A program made the translations under genes and the position numbers. This document shows, piece by piece, positions 27,202-36,836 of a stretch of DNA of 64,000 bases. The stretch spans positions 124,001 through 188,000 of the forward strand of contig JAFQDE010000004.1 in NCBI GenBank assembly GCA_017416155.1. The letters are read 5' to 3'. Position 1 is the stretch's first letter; each line of letters starts with the position of its first letter. This DNA comes from Tyzzerella sp. GTDB lineage: Bacteria; Bacillota; Clostridia; Lachnospirales; Lachnospiraceae. The notes beneath the pieces were generated by a model. That model was not told the origin of the DNA. It did not search any database and saw nothing but the letters and a program-made list of their open reading frames with translations.

Positions 27202-29292
27202 ATGTTTAAACAATTTGAAATGGAATTAGCCGGCAGAACTCTCCGAGCAGATATCGGCAGAGTAGCAGCGCAGGCTAACGGTGCAGTTCTTTTGCACTAC
27301 GGTGATACAGTTGTACTTTCAACAGCAACTGCATCAGAAAAACCACGTGAAGGAATCGATTTCTTCCCATTAAGTGTTGAATATGAAGAAAAGATGTACG
27401 CAGTTGGTAAGATCCCTGGAGGATTCAATAAGAGAGAAGGAAAAGCATCTGAGAATGCAATCCTCACATCACGTGTAATTGACAGACCAATGAGACCATT
27501 GTTCCCGAAGGATTACAGAAATGATGTTACTCTTAACAACATGGTAATGTCAGTTGATCCAGACTGCAGCCCGGAACTTACAGCTATGCTTGGCTCTGCA
27601 ATCGCAACAGCAATCTCTGACATCCCATTTGATGGTCCTACATCTACAACACAAGTAGGTTTAATCGACGGAGAATTCGTGTTTAACCCAAATGCAGCTC
27701 AGAGAGCAGTTTCGGATATGCAGCTTACAGTTGCTTCTACTAGAGAAAAAGTAATCATGATTGAAGCAGGTGCGAACGAAGTTCCGGAAGAGAAGATGAT
27801 TGAAGCAATCTTTGCGGCTCACGAAGTGAACCAAGAAGTAATCAAATTCATCGATACAATCGTTGCAGACTGTGGCAAAGCAAAACACGCTTACACAAGC
27901 TGTGCAATTCCGGAAGAATTATTTGCAGCAATGAAGGAGATTGTACCTCCTGCAGAGATGGAAGTAGCAGTCTTCACAGATGAAAAACAAGTAAGAGAAG
28001 AAAATATCCGTGTTATCACAGCAAAATTAGAAGAGGCATTTGCTGACAACGAAGAGTGGCTTGCATTACTTGGTGAAGCTATTTACCAGTATGAGAAGAA
28101 GACTGTTCGTAAGATGATTTTAGTAGACCACAAGCGTCCGGACGGAAGAGCAATCGACCAGATCAGACCGCTTGCAGCTGAGACAGATATCATTCCTAGA
28201 GTTCACGGTTCTGCAATGTTTACACGTGGACAAACTCAGATCTGTACAGTGACAACACTTGGACCTTTATCAGAGGCTCAGAAATTGGATGGTCTTGACG
28301 AGGCTGAGACTTCTAAGAGATATATGCACCACTATAACTTCCCTGCATACTCAGTAGGTGAGACAAAGCCTTCAAGAGGACCGGGACGTCGTGAAATCGG
28401 TCACGGTGCATTGGCAGAGAGAGCACTGGTTCCTGTACTTCCTACAGAAGAGGAGTTCCCATATGCAATCCGTACAGTATCAGAAACATTTGAATCAAAC
28501 GGTTCTACATCGCAGGCTAGTATCTGTGCATCAAGTATGTCACTTATGGCAGCCGGTGTTCCGATTAAATCAGCAGTTGCAGGTATCTCAGCAGGTCTTG
28601 TAACAGGCGATACAGATGATGAATATCTTGTTCTTACAGATATTCAAGGTCTCGAAGACTTCTTCGGAGACATGGACTTCAAGGTAGCAGGTACACACAA
28701 AGGTATCACAGCTATTCAGATGGATATTAAGATTCACGGTCTTACACGTGCAATCATTGAGGAAGCAATTGCATGCACGAAGAAAGCAAGAACTTACATC
28801 TTAGATGAAGTTATGGCAAAAGCAATCGCAGAGCCACGTCCGGAAGTTGGACAGTACGCTCCAAAGATTCAGTCTATGCAGATTGACCCTGCTAAGATTG
28901 GCGATGTGGTCGGACAAAGAGGTAAGACAATTAACGCAATCATCGAGCAGACAGGTGTTAAGATTGATATCACAGATGACGGTGCTGTATCTATCTGCGG
29001 TACAGATGCAGAGAAGATGGAAGAGGCAATGAAGATGATTGCCACTATCGTAACTGATTTCGAAGCAGGTATGGTATTCGAAGGAAAGGTTATTAGTATC
29101 AAAGAATTCGGCGCATTCATCGAATTTGCACCTGGGAAAGAAGGAATGGTACACATTTCTAAGATTTCTAAAGAAAGAATCAAACAAGTAGAAGATGTTC
29201 TTACATTGGGTGACAAGGTAAAAGTTGTTTGTCTTGGCAAAGACAAGATGGGAAGAATCAGCTTCTCAATGAAAGATGTTGTCGAAGAATAA
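27202..29292 (+). CDS. pnp: Polyribonucleotide nucleotidyltransferase (PNPase)
   Basis: 696 residues from the ATG at 27202 (AAAGGAG upstream; the in-frame extension to 27151 overlaps the leader hairpin). Two RNase PH domains (LAGRTLRADIGRVAAQANGAV; KRPDGRAIDQIRPLAAETDII) with GRREIGHGALAERAL and the catalytic region SNGSTSQASICASSMSLMAAGVP, split here into SNGSTSQASIC and ASSMSLMAAGVP. They are followed by KH (KIGDVVGQRGKTINAIIEQT) and S1 (GMVFEGKVISIKEFGAFIEF) domains. It degrades RNA 3' to 5' with phosphate. The gene is usually next to rpsO in Firmicutes; here rpsO is absent and the upstream neighbour is a divergently read ABC-F gene. Confidence 0.97.
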   Translation: MFKQFEMELAGRTLRADIGRVAAQANGAVLLHYGDTVVLSTATASEKPREGIDFFPLSVEYEEKMYAVGKIPGGFNKREGKASENAILTSRVIDRPMRPLFPKDYRNDVTLNNMVMSVDPDCSPELTAMLGSAIATAISDIPFDGPTSTTQVGLIDGEFVFNPNAAQRAVSDMQLTVASTREKVIMIEAGANEVPEEKMIEAIFAAHEVNQEVIKFIDTIVADCGKAKHAYTSCAIPEELFAAMKEIVPPAEMEVAVFTDEKQVREENIRVITAKLEEAFADNEEWLALLGEAIYQYEKKTVRKMILVDHKRPDGRAIDQIRPLAAETDIIPRVHGSAMFTRGQTQICTVTTLGPLSEAQKLDGLDEAETSKRYMHHYNFPAYSVGETKPSRGPGRREIGHGALAERALVPVLPTEEEFPYAIRTVSETFESNGSTSQASICASSMSLMAAGVPIKSAVAGISAGLVTGDTDDEYLVLTDIQGLEDFFGDMDFKVAGTHKGITAIQMDIKIHGLTRAIIEEAIACTKKARTYILDEVMAKAIAEPRPEVGQYAPKIQSMQIDPAKIGDVVGQRGKTINAIIEQTGVKIDITDDGAVSICGTDAEKMEEAMKMIATIVTDFEAGMVFEGKVISIKEFGAFIEFAPGKEGMVHISKISKERIKQVEDVLTLGDKVKVVCLGKDKMGRISFSMKDVVEE

Positions 29293-29310
29293 AAAAACGA
29301 TATTTCATGA

Positions 29311-29340
29311 AAAAAGCAAGCGAATACGCTTGCTTTTTTT
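29311..29340 (+). terminator. Terminator of pnp
   Basis: Stem AAGCAAGCG / CGCTTGCTT with a four-base loop followed by seven T. Confidence 0.92.
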
Positions 29341-29436
29341 GAAGTCATAAGGTAAAATATGAATAATTACATTTCACTTTGTCGCAATAACGCAATAAAG
29401 ATGAAATGAAATAAAATTTAAAGGAGGAGATTAATT

Positions 29437-30585
29437 ATGAAAAAATTAATTTCTATGTTACTTGTTTTAGTAATGGCTTTAGGCTTGGTTGCATGTAGTA
29501 GCAGTGCATCAAAAGATGACAACAAAGATGACGACAAAGCAAAAGTAGATTACAAAATTGGTATTATCACAGGTACAGTATCTCAAGGTGAAGAAGAGTA
29601 CCAGCAAGCTCAAAAGTTAAAAGAGGAATATGGTGATATGGTTGTTACAGCTACATACCCGGACAACTTCTCAACAGAAACAGAGCAGACAATTGCAACT
29701 GTAACTAACATGGCAGCTGACCCGAAAGTAAAAGCTATTATTTTCGTTCAAGCAGTTCCAGGTGCTACAGCAGCAATCCAAAAAGTAAAAGAAACACGTG
29801 ATGATATTCTTTTCATCTCAGGTGTTTGTGCAGAAGACCCAGGCGTTATCGCTGCAGCTTCTGATATCTGTCTCTTAGTTGATGAGATCGCTATGGGAAC
29901 CACAGTTATTGATCAGGCTAAGAAACAAGGTGCTAAGACATTCGTTCACATTTCATTTGAACGTCACTTAGGATACGCTACAATCGCAGCTCGTCAGGCT
30001 GGATTCAAAGCTCGTTGTGCTGAACTTGGAATCAAATACGTTGAAGCTACTGCACCGGACCCAACAGGTGATGCAGGTGTAACAGGTGCTCAGGCATGGA
30101 TTACAGAGAACATCAAAGTTTACGTTGACCAATATGGTGCTGACACAGCATTCTTCTCAACAAACTGTTCACTCCAAGTTCCATTGATCCAAGAAGTTGC
30201 TAAATACAAAGCAATCTTCCCACAACAGTGCTGTCCATCTCCATACCATGCATATCCATCTGCTTTCAATATCAAAACAGAAGGACATGAAGGTGATGTA
30301 GAGTACATGCTCGGAGAAATCAAAAAAGCAGTTGCTGACGCTGGTAACTCAGGACGTATGTCTACATGGGAAGTTCCAATTAACATGATGATGATTGAAG
30401 CTGGTTTCAACTACGCTGTTAAATGGATTGAAGGCGATATCACAGAACGCTGTGATGAAGATGCTTTATTAAAAGAGATGAAAGCTATCTCTGGTGAAGC
30501 TACAACAATTTCTCACTACTCAGATGAAACAGTAGGTGAATTAGATAACTTCTTCTTAATCCTTTGCCCATTCTATGATTTCTAA
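29437..30585 (+). CDS. DUF3798-family substrate-binding lipoprotein of an ABC importer
   Basis: 382 residues; ATG at 29437 behind AAAGGAGG. A lipoprotein signal peptide ends in the lipobox LVAC (Cys near residue 20), then a Ser/Asp-rich spacer (SSSASKDDNKDDDK). The mature part is a two-lobed periplasmic-binding-protein fold (YKIGIITGTVSQGEEEYQQA; VKAIIFVQAVPGATAAIQKV; ATIAARQAGFKARCAELGIK). I recognise DUF3798. The following ATPase and two permeases are of the ribose / BMP type, so this is the binding protein of that importer. The ligand is not evident; a link to the spirochete riboflavin-binding protein RfuA is a memory-based possibility only. No FMN riboswitch was seen upstream. Confidence 0.85.
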   Translation: MKKLISMLLVLVMALGLVACSSSASKDDNKDDDKAKVDYKIGIITGTVSQGEEEYQQAQKLKEEYGDMVVTATYPDNFSTETEQTIATVTNMAADPKVKAIIFVQAVPGATAAIQKVKETRDDILFISGVCAEDPGVIAAASDICLLVDEIAMGTTVIDQAKKQGAKTFVHISFERHLGYATIAARQAGFKARCAELGIKYVEATAPDPTGDAGVTGAQAWITENIKVYVDQYGADTAFFSTNCSLQVPLIQEVAKYKAIFPQQCCPSPYHAYPSAFNIKTEGHEGDVEYMLGEIKKAVADAGNSGRMSTWEVPINMMMIEAGFNYAVKWIEGDITERCDEDALLKEMKAISGEATTISHYSDETVGELDNFFLILCPFYDF

Positions 30586-30611
30586 GAATTAGGTAAAGAG
30601 TTTGTAGATTA

Positions 30612-30673
30612 TTTACACATTTAACTCATGTGATGCGTCTGCCGAGAGTCGGTGGACGCATTCATGTGTGTAA
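30612..30673 (+). promoter_or_regulatory. Intercistronic hairpin between binding-protein and ATPase genes
   Basis: Extended stem with outer TTACACAT / ATGTGTGTAA and inner GATGCGTC / GACGCATT plus CCGA...TCGG, without a T run. Such hairpins usually protect the upstream binding-protein mRNA from 3' decay, so that it is made in excess over the membrane subunits. Confidence 0.6.
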
Positions 30674-30687
30674 AAGGAGCAATAAAA

Positions 30688-32280
30688 ATGGAAAACTTTA
30701 TTTTGAAAATGGATAATATCCAAAAAGAGTATTTTGGCAACAAAGTACTGAAAGGTGTTAAACTTCATGTTGCACCCGGCGAAATCCATGCTCTCATGGG
30801 AGAGAATGGTGCAGGTAAATCCACACTTATGAATATATTATTTGGTATGCCTGTCATTCATAATACAGGCGGTTTCGAGGGAACAATTGAATTCAACGGA
30901 GAGATTGTTACAATTGATAATCCTCAGAAAGCTATGGAACTTGGTATCGGTATGGTACACCAGGAATTCATGTTGATTCCGGGCTTTACAGTTACTGAGA
31001 ATATTAAACTTGGACGCGAAATTTCCACACCGACTGTTGCTAGTGGTGTGTTTGGTAAATCATTAGAAAAATTAGATAAGGAGACAATGGCTTCCGATAC
31101 ACGAAAGGCACTAGACACAATCGGACTTGACGTAGAAGAGCAGGCGATGGTTGGCGGTATGCCGGTCGGATACATGCAATTCATCGAAATCGCTCGTGAA
31201 ATCGACAAGAGTGATATGAAACTCTTAATTTTTGATGAGCCGACAGCTGTTCTTACGGAAAGTGAGGCAGAACGTCTTCTTGAAACGATGCAGTCACTTG
31301 CTGCAAAGGGTATTGCAATCGTATTCATTACCCATCGTATTGATGAGGTTATCCAAGTGACAAATAGCATGACTGTTTTACGTGATGGACAATTTGTAGA
31401 GCACTTGCAGACAAAGGATACAACAGCAGCTGAGATTGCTCAACTTATGGTAGGGCGTAAGGTGGAAAAACTTGTCGATGATGACGGAGAAGATACCCGT
31501 AACATCAAAGCGGATGATATTGTATTAAGTCTTAAGGATTTCCACGTTGACATGCCGGGTGAAAAGGTAAAAGGTATTGATCTTGATATCCGCAGAGGTG
31601 AAGTGTTTGGTATCGGCGGACTTGCGGGTCAAGGTAAGGTTGGTGTGCCAAATGGTATCTTAGGCCTGTTCCCAAGTGCGGGTGAGATTGTATTTGATGG
31701 TGAGAAAATCGACACAACAAAATTAGGGGATGCGCTGAAAAAGCACATCGCATTTGTGTCAGAAGACCGTCGTGGAGTAGGGCTTCTCTTAGAAGAATCT
31801 ATTCAGAATAACATTACATTTACAGCAATGCAGATTGATGATAAGTTCTTAAAAAAATACGGTCCAATTAGATTGTATGATAATAAGAAGGCTCGTGCGC
31901 ATGCATTGGAGATGATTAAACAGTTGGATATTCGTTGTACAGGTCCTGACCAATTGGCAGGTAGATTATCAGGTGGTAATCAACAGAAGGTATGTCTTGC
32001 ACGTGCTCTTACAATGAATCCAAAGTTATTGATTGTATCTGAACCAACTCGTGGTATTGATATCGGTGCTAAGAAACTTGTGTTAGAGCTTCTTGCAAAG
32101 ATGAACCGTGAGGAAGGCATGACTGTTATCATGGTAAGTTCAGAATTGAATGAATTACGTAGCTTATGTGATCGTATTGCGATTGTATCTGATGGTAAAC
32201 TTACCGGTATTTTTACACCGGATGCTTCCGATGCAGAATATGGTATGGCTATGTCAGGTGCGAAAGGAGGTAACGAATAA
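30688..32280 (+). CDS. ABC importer ATPase, ribose/nucleoside type (two ABC domains)
   Basis: 530 residues from the ATG at 30688 (AAAAGGAG upstream). Tandem ABC domains as in RbsA: domain 1 has Walker A GENGAGKST, Q-loop VHQEFML, VGYMQFIEIAREI in the signature position and Walker B LLIFDEPTAVLT. Domain 2 has the altered Walker A GLAGQGKVG, signature LSGGNQQKVCLARAL and VSEPTRGIDIG. The degenerate second Walker A is normal for this subfamily. It energises import through the two permeases that follow; its stop overlaps the next start by one base (TAATG). Confidence 0.92.
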   Translation: MENFILKMDNIQKEYFGNKVLKGVKLHVAPGEIHALMGENGAGKSTLMNILFGMPVIHNTGGFEGTIEFNGEIVTIDNPQKAMELGIGMVHQEFMLIPGFTVTENIKLGREISTPTVASGVFGKSLEKLDKETMASDTRKALDTIGLDVEEQAMVGGMPVGYMQFIEIAREIDKSDMKLLIFDEPTAVLTESEAERLLETMQSLAAKGIAIVFITHRIDEVIQVTNSMTVLRDGQFVEHLQTKDTTAAEIAQLMVGRKVEKLVDDDGEDTRNIKADDIVLSLKDFHVDMPGEKVKGIDLDIRRGEVFGIGGLAGQGKVGVPNGILGLFPSAGEIVFDGEKIDTTKLGDALKKHIAFVSEDRRGVGLLLEESIQNNITFTAMQIDDKFLKKYGPIRLYDNKKARAHALEMIKQLDIRCTGPDQLAGRLSGGNQQKVCLARALTMNPKLLIVSEPTRGIDIGAKKLVLELLAKMNREEGMTVIMVSSELNELRSLCDRIAIVSDGKLTGIFTPDASDAEYGMAMSGAKGGNE

Positions 32281-33377
32281 TGACAAAAGAAAAATTTAAA
32301 AAAGCGATTGATGTCATCGGGTTGCCTCGTTTGATTGTATTTTGTTTCTTTATTGCAATCGTATTGACAGCATATTTTAATGATATTGATGTTCCATCAT
32401 ATTTTTCATCTACGATTAAATATTGGGGAATGTGGGCGGTTCTTGTCTTGGCTATGATACCAACAATCAAATGCGGTATTGGACCGAACTTTGGTGTGAG
32501 TCTTGGTATTGTATGTGGACTCCTCGGAACACTTTTAGCAATTGAATTCCATATCACAGATGTTGTAAATGGAATGCTTCCTGGATTTGGACCATGGGCA
32601 TCTATGGGATTTGCAATTATTATATCCATCGCTACAGCATGGCTTGTGGGTGTTGGTTATGGTAGAGTGCTTAATATGGTAAAAGGTTCAGAGATGACTG
32701 TTACTACATATATTGGATATTCCATTATCTACTTGAGTTGTATTCTTTGGTTCCGTGCACCATTCGGAGCGCCGGAGATTACATGGCCGTTAGGTGGTAA
32801 AGGCGTTCGTAACATGATTGCTATGGACGGAAGTTTTGGATATCTTCTCAATGATGCATGGGGATTCTATATTGGCGGAGAGAAGGGTATCTTCATTCCA
32901 ACAGGATTAGTACTTTTCGTACTCGGTATGTGTGCAATTGTACATTTATACTTCAAGAGCAAAACAGGTCTTGCAATTCAGGCAGTTGGTGCAAACCCGA
33001 ACTTTGCAAAAGCAAGTGGTATTGATGCAGATAAAATGCGTATCAAAGGTGTTGCAATGTCAACCATTCTTGCAGCAATTGGTATTGTTGTATATACACA
33101 GGGGTTTGGTAACCTTCAGGCATATACAGCACCGCTTCAGATGGGATTTATCTGTGTTGCATCTATCTTAATTGGTGGAGCAACAACAACAAAAGCATCC
33201 ATTATCCATGTAATTATAGGTGCATTTTTGTACCAAGGTTTGATTATCTTTACACCACCTGTTTCAAACAAATTGTTGGCAGGTACGGATATCTCTGATA
33301 CAATGCGTCAGATTATCCAAAATGGCGTAATTCTTTATGCGTTAGCAAAGGCGAAAGGAGGTTCTTCAAATGAATAA
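32280..33377 (+). CDS. ABC importer permease (BPD_transp_2), subunit 1
   Basis: 365 residues. The ATG shares its first base with the ATPase stop. About nine hydrophobic helices (LIVFCFFIAIVLTAYF; WAVLVLAMIPTIKCGIGPNF; GLVLFVLGMCAIVHLYF) and the family motif QAVGANPNFAKASGIDADKM followed by GVAMSTILAAIGIVVYTQGF. The GxNxxxAxxxGI loop is the coupling segment that contacts the ATPase in ribose and nucleoside importers. Together with the next gene it forms a heterodimeric channel. Confidence 0.9.
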   Translation: MTKEKFKKAIDVIGLPRLIVFCFFIAIVLTAYFNDIDVPSYFSSTIKYWGMWAVLVLAMIPTIKCGIGPNFGVSLGIVCGLLGTLLAIEFHITDVVNGMLPGFGPWASMGFAIIISIATAWLVGVGYGRVLNMVKGSEMTVTTYIGYSIIYLSCILWFRAPFGAPEITWPLGGKGVRNMIAMDGSFGYLLNDAWGFYIGGEKGIFIPTGLVLFVLGMCAIVHLYFKSKTGLAIQAVGANPNFAKASGIDADKMRIKGVAMSTILAAIGIVVYTQGFGNLQAYTAPLQMGFICVASILIGGATTTKASIIHVIIGAFLYQGLIIFTPPVSNKLLAGTDISDTMRQIIQNGVILYALAKAKGGSSNE

Positions 33378-34869
33378 TAAAACAATGAATAGCCTCAAAA
33401 AAGCGATATTTGATAATAAAGTTATCGTTATGTTTGTTATATTATGTGCTGCATGTATCATTATTTCCGGGACATCGGTTTCATACATTGCAACAGAAGT
33501 ATTTACTCGTTTCGGACGTAACACTTGTCTTGTACTGGCACTTATTATTCCGTGTATGGCCGGTCTTGGCATGAACTTCGGTATTGTTGTCGGTGCGATT
33601 GCAGCTCAGATAGCAGTATTCTTCGTAGTTCACTGGGGATTTACAGGAATCAATGGATTGTTGCTTTGTGTACTGATGTGTACACCGATGGCACTTTTCT
33701 TTGGATGGTTACTTGGTAAAATGTTCAATGCTACAAAGGGTGCAGAGATGATTGCAGGTCTTGTGCTCGGATTCTTTGCAGATGGATTGTACCGTTTGTT
33801 TGTTCTTTACATTCTCGGTGGTGTTATTCCATTCGATGACCCGAACTTACTTCCACGTGGATTCGGTCTTCGTAATGCATTTGATCTGACAGGAAGCCTC
33901 AAATATGCCTTGGACGATATCAGTTTTGCAACTGTATTAATGGTTCTTGGAGCAATCTTAGTTGTGGTTGCTTTTGTGAATTTCTTGTATGGCAAGAAAG
34001 TTGGACAGGAGATGTCTGTAAAAGAGTTTGTTAAGAAGCTGATTACAGGTGTGGTTGTAATTGTAGCATCGGTTGTAATAAAAGTTGTGCTTGGACTGAA
34101 TGTCTTATTTGGCGGAACAAGACTCATTCTTACAGATGTGGCACTCTTCGGTGGTATTGGAGCAATTGCTTATGCAGTTATTCAGTTTGTATTAAAACGT
34201 CCGAAGAAGGGTGAAAAATTATTTGGCAACTTAATTAAAATCGCAGTTGTCGGAGCACTTCTTTTAGTAGGAACTATGATTCCGGCAGTAAGAGAAGTTT
34301 ACCAATCAGTTCGTATTGCAGCATGTACATATGGAATTATCGTATTCTTCTGTATGTTTAACAACTGGCTGACTAATACACGTCTTGGACAAAACATGCG
34401 TACCGTTGGTCAGAATCGTGCAGTTGCAACATCAGCAGGTATTGATGTTGATAAGACACGTATCATTGCTACATGTATCTCTACGGTACTTGCAGCATGG
34501 GGGCAGTTAATCTTCTTACAGAACTTGGGAACATTTAACACAGTTCAACAGCAGTCCAACGTTGGTCTGTACGCAGTAGCTGCTATCTTGGTTGGTGGTG
34601 CTACAGTACAGAAGGCAAGCAACAAGCACGCAGTTGTCGGAGTTATTTTATTCCACACATTGTTCGTAGTTGCTCCTCTTGCAGCAACGAAACTTGCCGG
34701 TGACTCTGCAATCAGTGAGTACATCCGTATGTTTATTTCTTATGGAGTTATTGCAGTATCACTTGCAATGCATGCATGGAAGAGTGTGAAACCAATTTCT
34801 GGTGAGAGAAAAGAAGCAGAAGGTCGTACTACTTGGGGAATCTTCCCTTGCGGTAGTGGGAAAGGCTAA
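33370..34869 (+). CDS. ABC importer permease (BPD_transp_2), subunit 2
   Basis: 499 residues; ATG at 33370 overlaps the previous stop by 8 bases and has AAAGGAGG upstream. Same family as subunit 1 (TVGQNRAVATSAGIDVDKTR; GLYAVAAILVGGATVQKAS) but longer by about 130 residues. The extra part is a middle insertion with charged loops between helices (residues about 200-300: KVGQEMSVKEFVKKLITG; LKRPKKGEKLFGNLIK). The final segment (SGERKEAEGRTTWGIFPCG) is cytoplasmic. Followed by a strong terminator, so it ends the DUF3798 importer operon. Confidence 0.9.
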   Translation: MNNKTMNSLKKAIFDNKVIVMFVILCAACIIISGTSVSYIATEVFTRFGRNTCLVLALIIPCMAGLGMNFGIVVGAIAAQIAVFFVVHWGFTGINGLLLCVLMCTPMALFFGWLLGKMFNATKGAEMIAGLVLGFFADGLYRLFVLYILGGVIPFDDPNLLPRGFGLRNAFDLTGSLKYALDDISFATVLMVLGAILVVVAFVNFLYGKKVGQEMSVKEFVKKLITGVVVIVASVVIKVVLGLNVLFGGTRLILTDVALFGGIGAIAYAVIQFVLKRPKKGEKLFGNLIKIAVVGALLLVGTMIPAVREVYQSVRIAACTYGIIVFFCMFNNWLTNTRLGQNMRTVGQNRAVATSAGIDVDKTRIIATCISTVLAAWGQLIFLQNLGTFNTVQQQSNVGLYAVAAILVGGATVQKASNKHAVVGVILFHTLFVVAPLAATKLAGDSAISEYIRMFISYGVIAVSLAMHAWKSVKPISGERKEAEGRTTWGIFPCGSGKG

Positions 34870-34887
34870 AATAGAATTTTAAATTAG

Positions 34888-34921
34888 GACAACACAGTTA
34901 TATCGACTGTGTTGTCTTTTT
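34888..34921 (+). terminator. Terminator of the DUF3798 importer operon
   Basis: Perfect 11-pair stem GACAACACAGT / ACTGTGTTGTC followed by five T. Confidence 0.95.
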
Positions 34922-34952
34922 ATATGTATTTACATAATTTTGAAAAAGTATA

Positions 34953-34981
34953 TTGACAATATGTCAAAATGAGATTATAGT
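34953..34981 (+). promoter_or_regulatory. Promoter of the sortase-linked surface-protein operon, with palindrome
   Basis: Consensus TTGACA at 34953 and TATAGT at 34976, 17-bp spacer. The -35 region is itself palindromic (TTGAC-AATAT-GTCAA, 34953-34967), a possible operator. Confidence 0.8.
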
Positions 34982-34987
34982 AAAGGC

Positions 34988-35126
34988 ACTCGTCGAAGAA
35001 CAAATCTTATTTCAGTGGGAGTTTCATCCCAAGTATCCAAAACGAGCAGAATTTCATACAGAAGGGTGGAATGATAGGATGATTGTATCTATTTTTGTTA
35101 GTTGATAGCAAAAAGGAGGAAAAAAA
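34988..35126 (+). other. Leader of the surface-protein operon
   Basis: About 139 untranslated bases between predicted transcript start and first gene. A small hairpin TGGGA / TCCCA sits near 35017-35032. I see no riboswitch family I know and no terminator. Confidence 0.4.
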
Positions 35127-36836
35127 TTGAATAATGACAAAAAAATATTGTCACGATTACTTTTGACCATTGCATTTCTGTTGACGGTAAGCAATGCAAT
35201 TGGTGCTCAGGCATCCGCAGGAAGCGTAACCGGTTATCAGAAGATTACCTGGGGAATTAGTACCGGACGTTACTATGTCAATGGGATACATGCATTTTGT
35301 GCACAATACAATAAGTCTTGGCCAACTGTAGGGACAGCAGTAAATGAAATTGTCCCATGCACAAATGAGGTGCTTAGAAAAGCACTCTATTATGGTTACA
35401 ATGGACCAAAAAATACCCTTGGAACCGACGAGAAATCACATGTCTTAACCGCCATCGCGGTATCAGATGCAAATATTGGGGAACCAGAAACAGGAGCAAG
35501 CGCAAAATATGATGCGTTCTACTGGGAATTAGTGAACAACCCATCTAAATATCCTTCTCCGCCAAGTAATTTTAAAGCCTATCTGGCGATTACGGCCTCA
35601 GATGCAATGCAGAACCTTGCATTCTATGAGATGGAGAAAAACGGATATGTAACAGGAATCAAATATTCATCCAATCTACAATTACATAGCGGAAATTCCT
35701 GCTATTCTTTGGAAGGAGCAGAGTACGGAATCTATTCCAGTTCATCCTTAGATGAAAGTACGAGAGTAGGTGTTTTGGCAACAAATGCGAATGGAGAGAT
35801 GAACACATTGGAATTGGAAGCGGGTACATACTATGCGCGTGAAAATGTATCGCCGATGGGTTTTGCGAAAAGCAATGAAGTTACTCAGTTTACCATAACG
35901 GCAGAGAAGACAACGACACTCACATTTACAGATGACCCACAGACCAATCCAATAGATATTCTTGTGCGAAAGATAGATGCAGATACGAATCGAAACGAAC
36001 CACAAGGGAGTGCAAAACTGGATGGGGCACATTTTCGTGTTCAATACTATGCGGGAATTTGGCATAAGGATGAAGATCCGGCAAGTTTAGGACAGACGCC
36101 AACAAGAACCTGGGTGTTTCAAACTGATGAAAATGGTATTGTCAGATATCATAAAGCTTATCTGGTCACAGGGAGTGAATTGTATGAGTCAATGCCACTT
36201 GGAACATTAGTGATTCAAGAAATAAAAGCCTCAGAGGGATATTTACGAAATGATACCGTATATGTGAGACAGATTACATCAAGTGGAGAAGAAATGCATG
36301 TAGCAACCTATGAAGCACCGACTGTTGCACAAACATATATCAAATTGAATTTGGTAATCTCTAAAAGTGACAATTACGGACAAAAACTTAAAGGTGCAGA
36401 GTTTACACTTTATGAAGATGAAGAATGCCTGAGAGAAGTTAAAAGCGGCACCACAGACAAAAATGGTATTCTACAGTTCTCGGGTCTCGCACTCGAGAAG
36501 ATGTATTATTTAAAAGAAACAAAAGCCCCGGCAGGATACAAACTGAAAGTAAGAGAAGACGGTGATGCAGTTATATACAATATATTTACAACAAGTGCAC
36601 CGGAAAGCAACGAGTTTACATGTTATGTTAACGGAAATAAATATGAGAATATTTCCGGAACAGACGACAATCGGGAAGTGAATATCGACATTGTCAATGA
36701 TGTGGAGTTTGTCCTTCCGAAAACCGGCTCAAACACAACCATTCTTATGAGCATGGCAGGAATGGCATTGTGTGGAATGAGCCTGTACCTACATAAAAAA
36801 GAGAAAAAACAAGAAAAAGGAGAACATGTATTATGA
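35127..36836 (+). CDS. LPKTG-anchored surface adhesin with thioester-type and SpaA-like domains
   Basis: 569 residues; TTG start at 35127 spaced well from AGGAGGA. Signal peptide (about 1-30, ending GAQASA). Residues 40-175 fit the Cys-Gln thioester domain of Gram-positive adhesins: Cys58 in HAFCAQYN and Gln162 in SDAMQNLAFYEME are the candidate bond partners. Then three SpaA/Cna-B-type beta domains (GAEYGIYSSS...YYARENVSPMGF; GAHFRVQYYA...LVIQEIKASEGY; KGAEFTLYEDE...YYLKETKAPAGYKL), each with the Lys and Glu positions typical of internal isopeptide bonds. The C-terminus is a sorting signal: LPKTG (530-534), hydrophobic helix, HKKEKKQEK tail. Thioester domains attach covalently to host amines; the target here is unknown. 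It is first in an operon with a dedicated sortase. Confidence 0.85.
   Translation: MNNDKKILSRLLLTIAFLLTVSNAIGAQASAGSVTGYQKITWGISTGRYYVNGIHAFCAQYNKSWPTVGTAVNEIVPCTNEVLRKALYYGYNGPKNTLGTDEKSHVLTAIAVSDANIGEPETGASAKYDAFYWELVNNPSKYPSPPSNFKAYLAITASDAMQNLAFYEMEKNGYVTGIKYSSNLQLHSGNSCYSLEGAEYGIYSSSSLDESTRVGVLATNANGEMNTLELEAGTYYARENVSPMGFAKSNEVTQFTITAEKTTTLTFTDDPQTNPIDILVRKIDADTNRNEPQGSAKLDGAHFRVQYYAGIWHKDEDPASLGQTPTRTWVFQTDENGIVRYHKAYLVTGSELYESMPLGTLVIQEIKASEGYLRNDTVYVRQITSSGEEMHVATYEAPTVAQTYIKLNLVISKSDNYGQKLKGAEFTLYEDEECLREVKSGTTDKNGILQFSGLALEKMYYLKETKAPAGYKLKVREDGDAVIYNIFTTSAPESNEFTCYVNGNKYENISGTDDNREVNIDIVNDVEFVLPKTGSNTTILMSMAGMALCGMSLYLHKKEKKQEKGEHVL

Noticed and set aside
29293-29436. FMN riboswitch or other known leader before the DUF3798 importer
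   Set aside because: The 144 bases hold the pnp terminator and a short AT-rich leader only.
34988-35126. Cyclic-di-GMP riboswitch before the surface island
   Set aside because: Such riboswitches often precede adhesin genes in Clostridia, but I found neither the class I nor the class II core; only a five-pair hairpin is visible.
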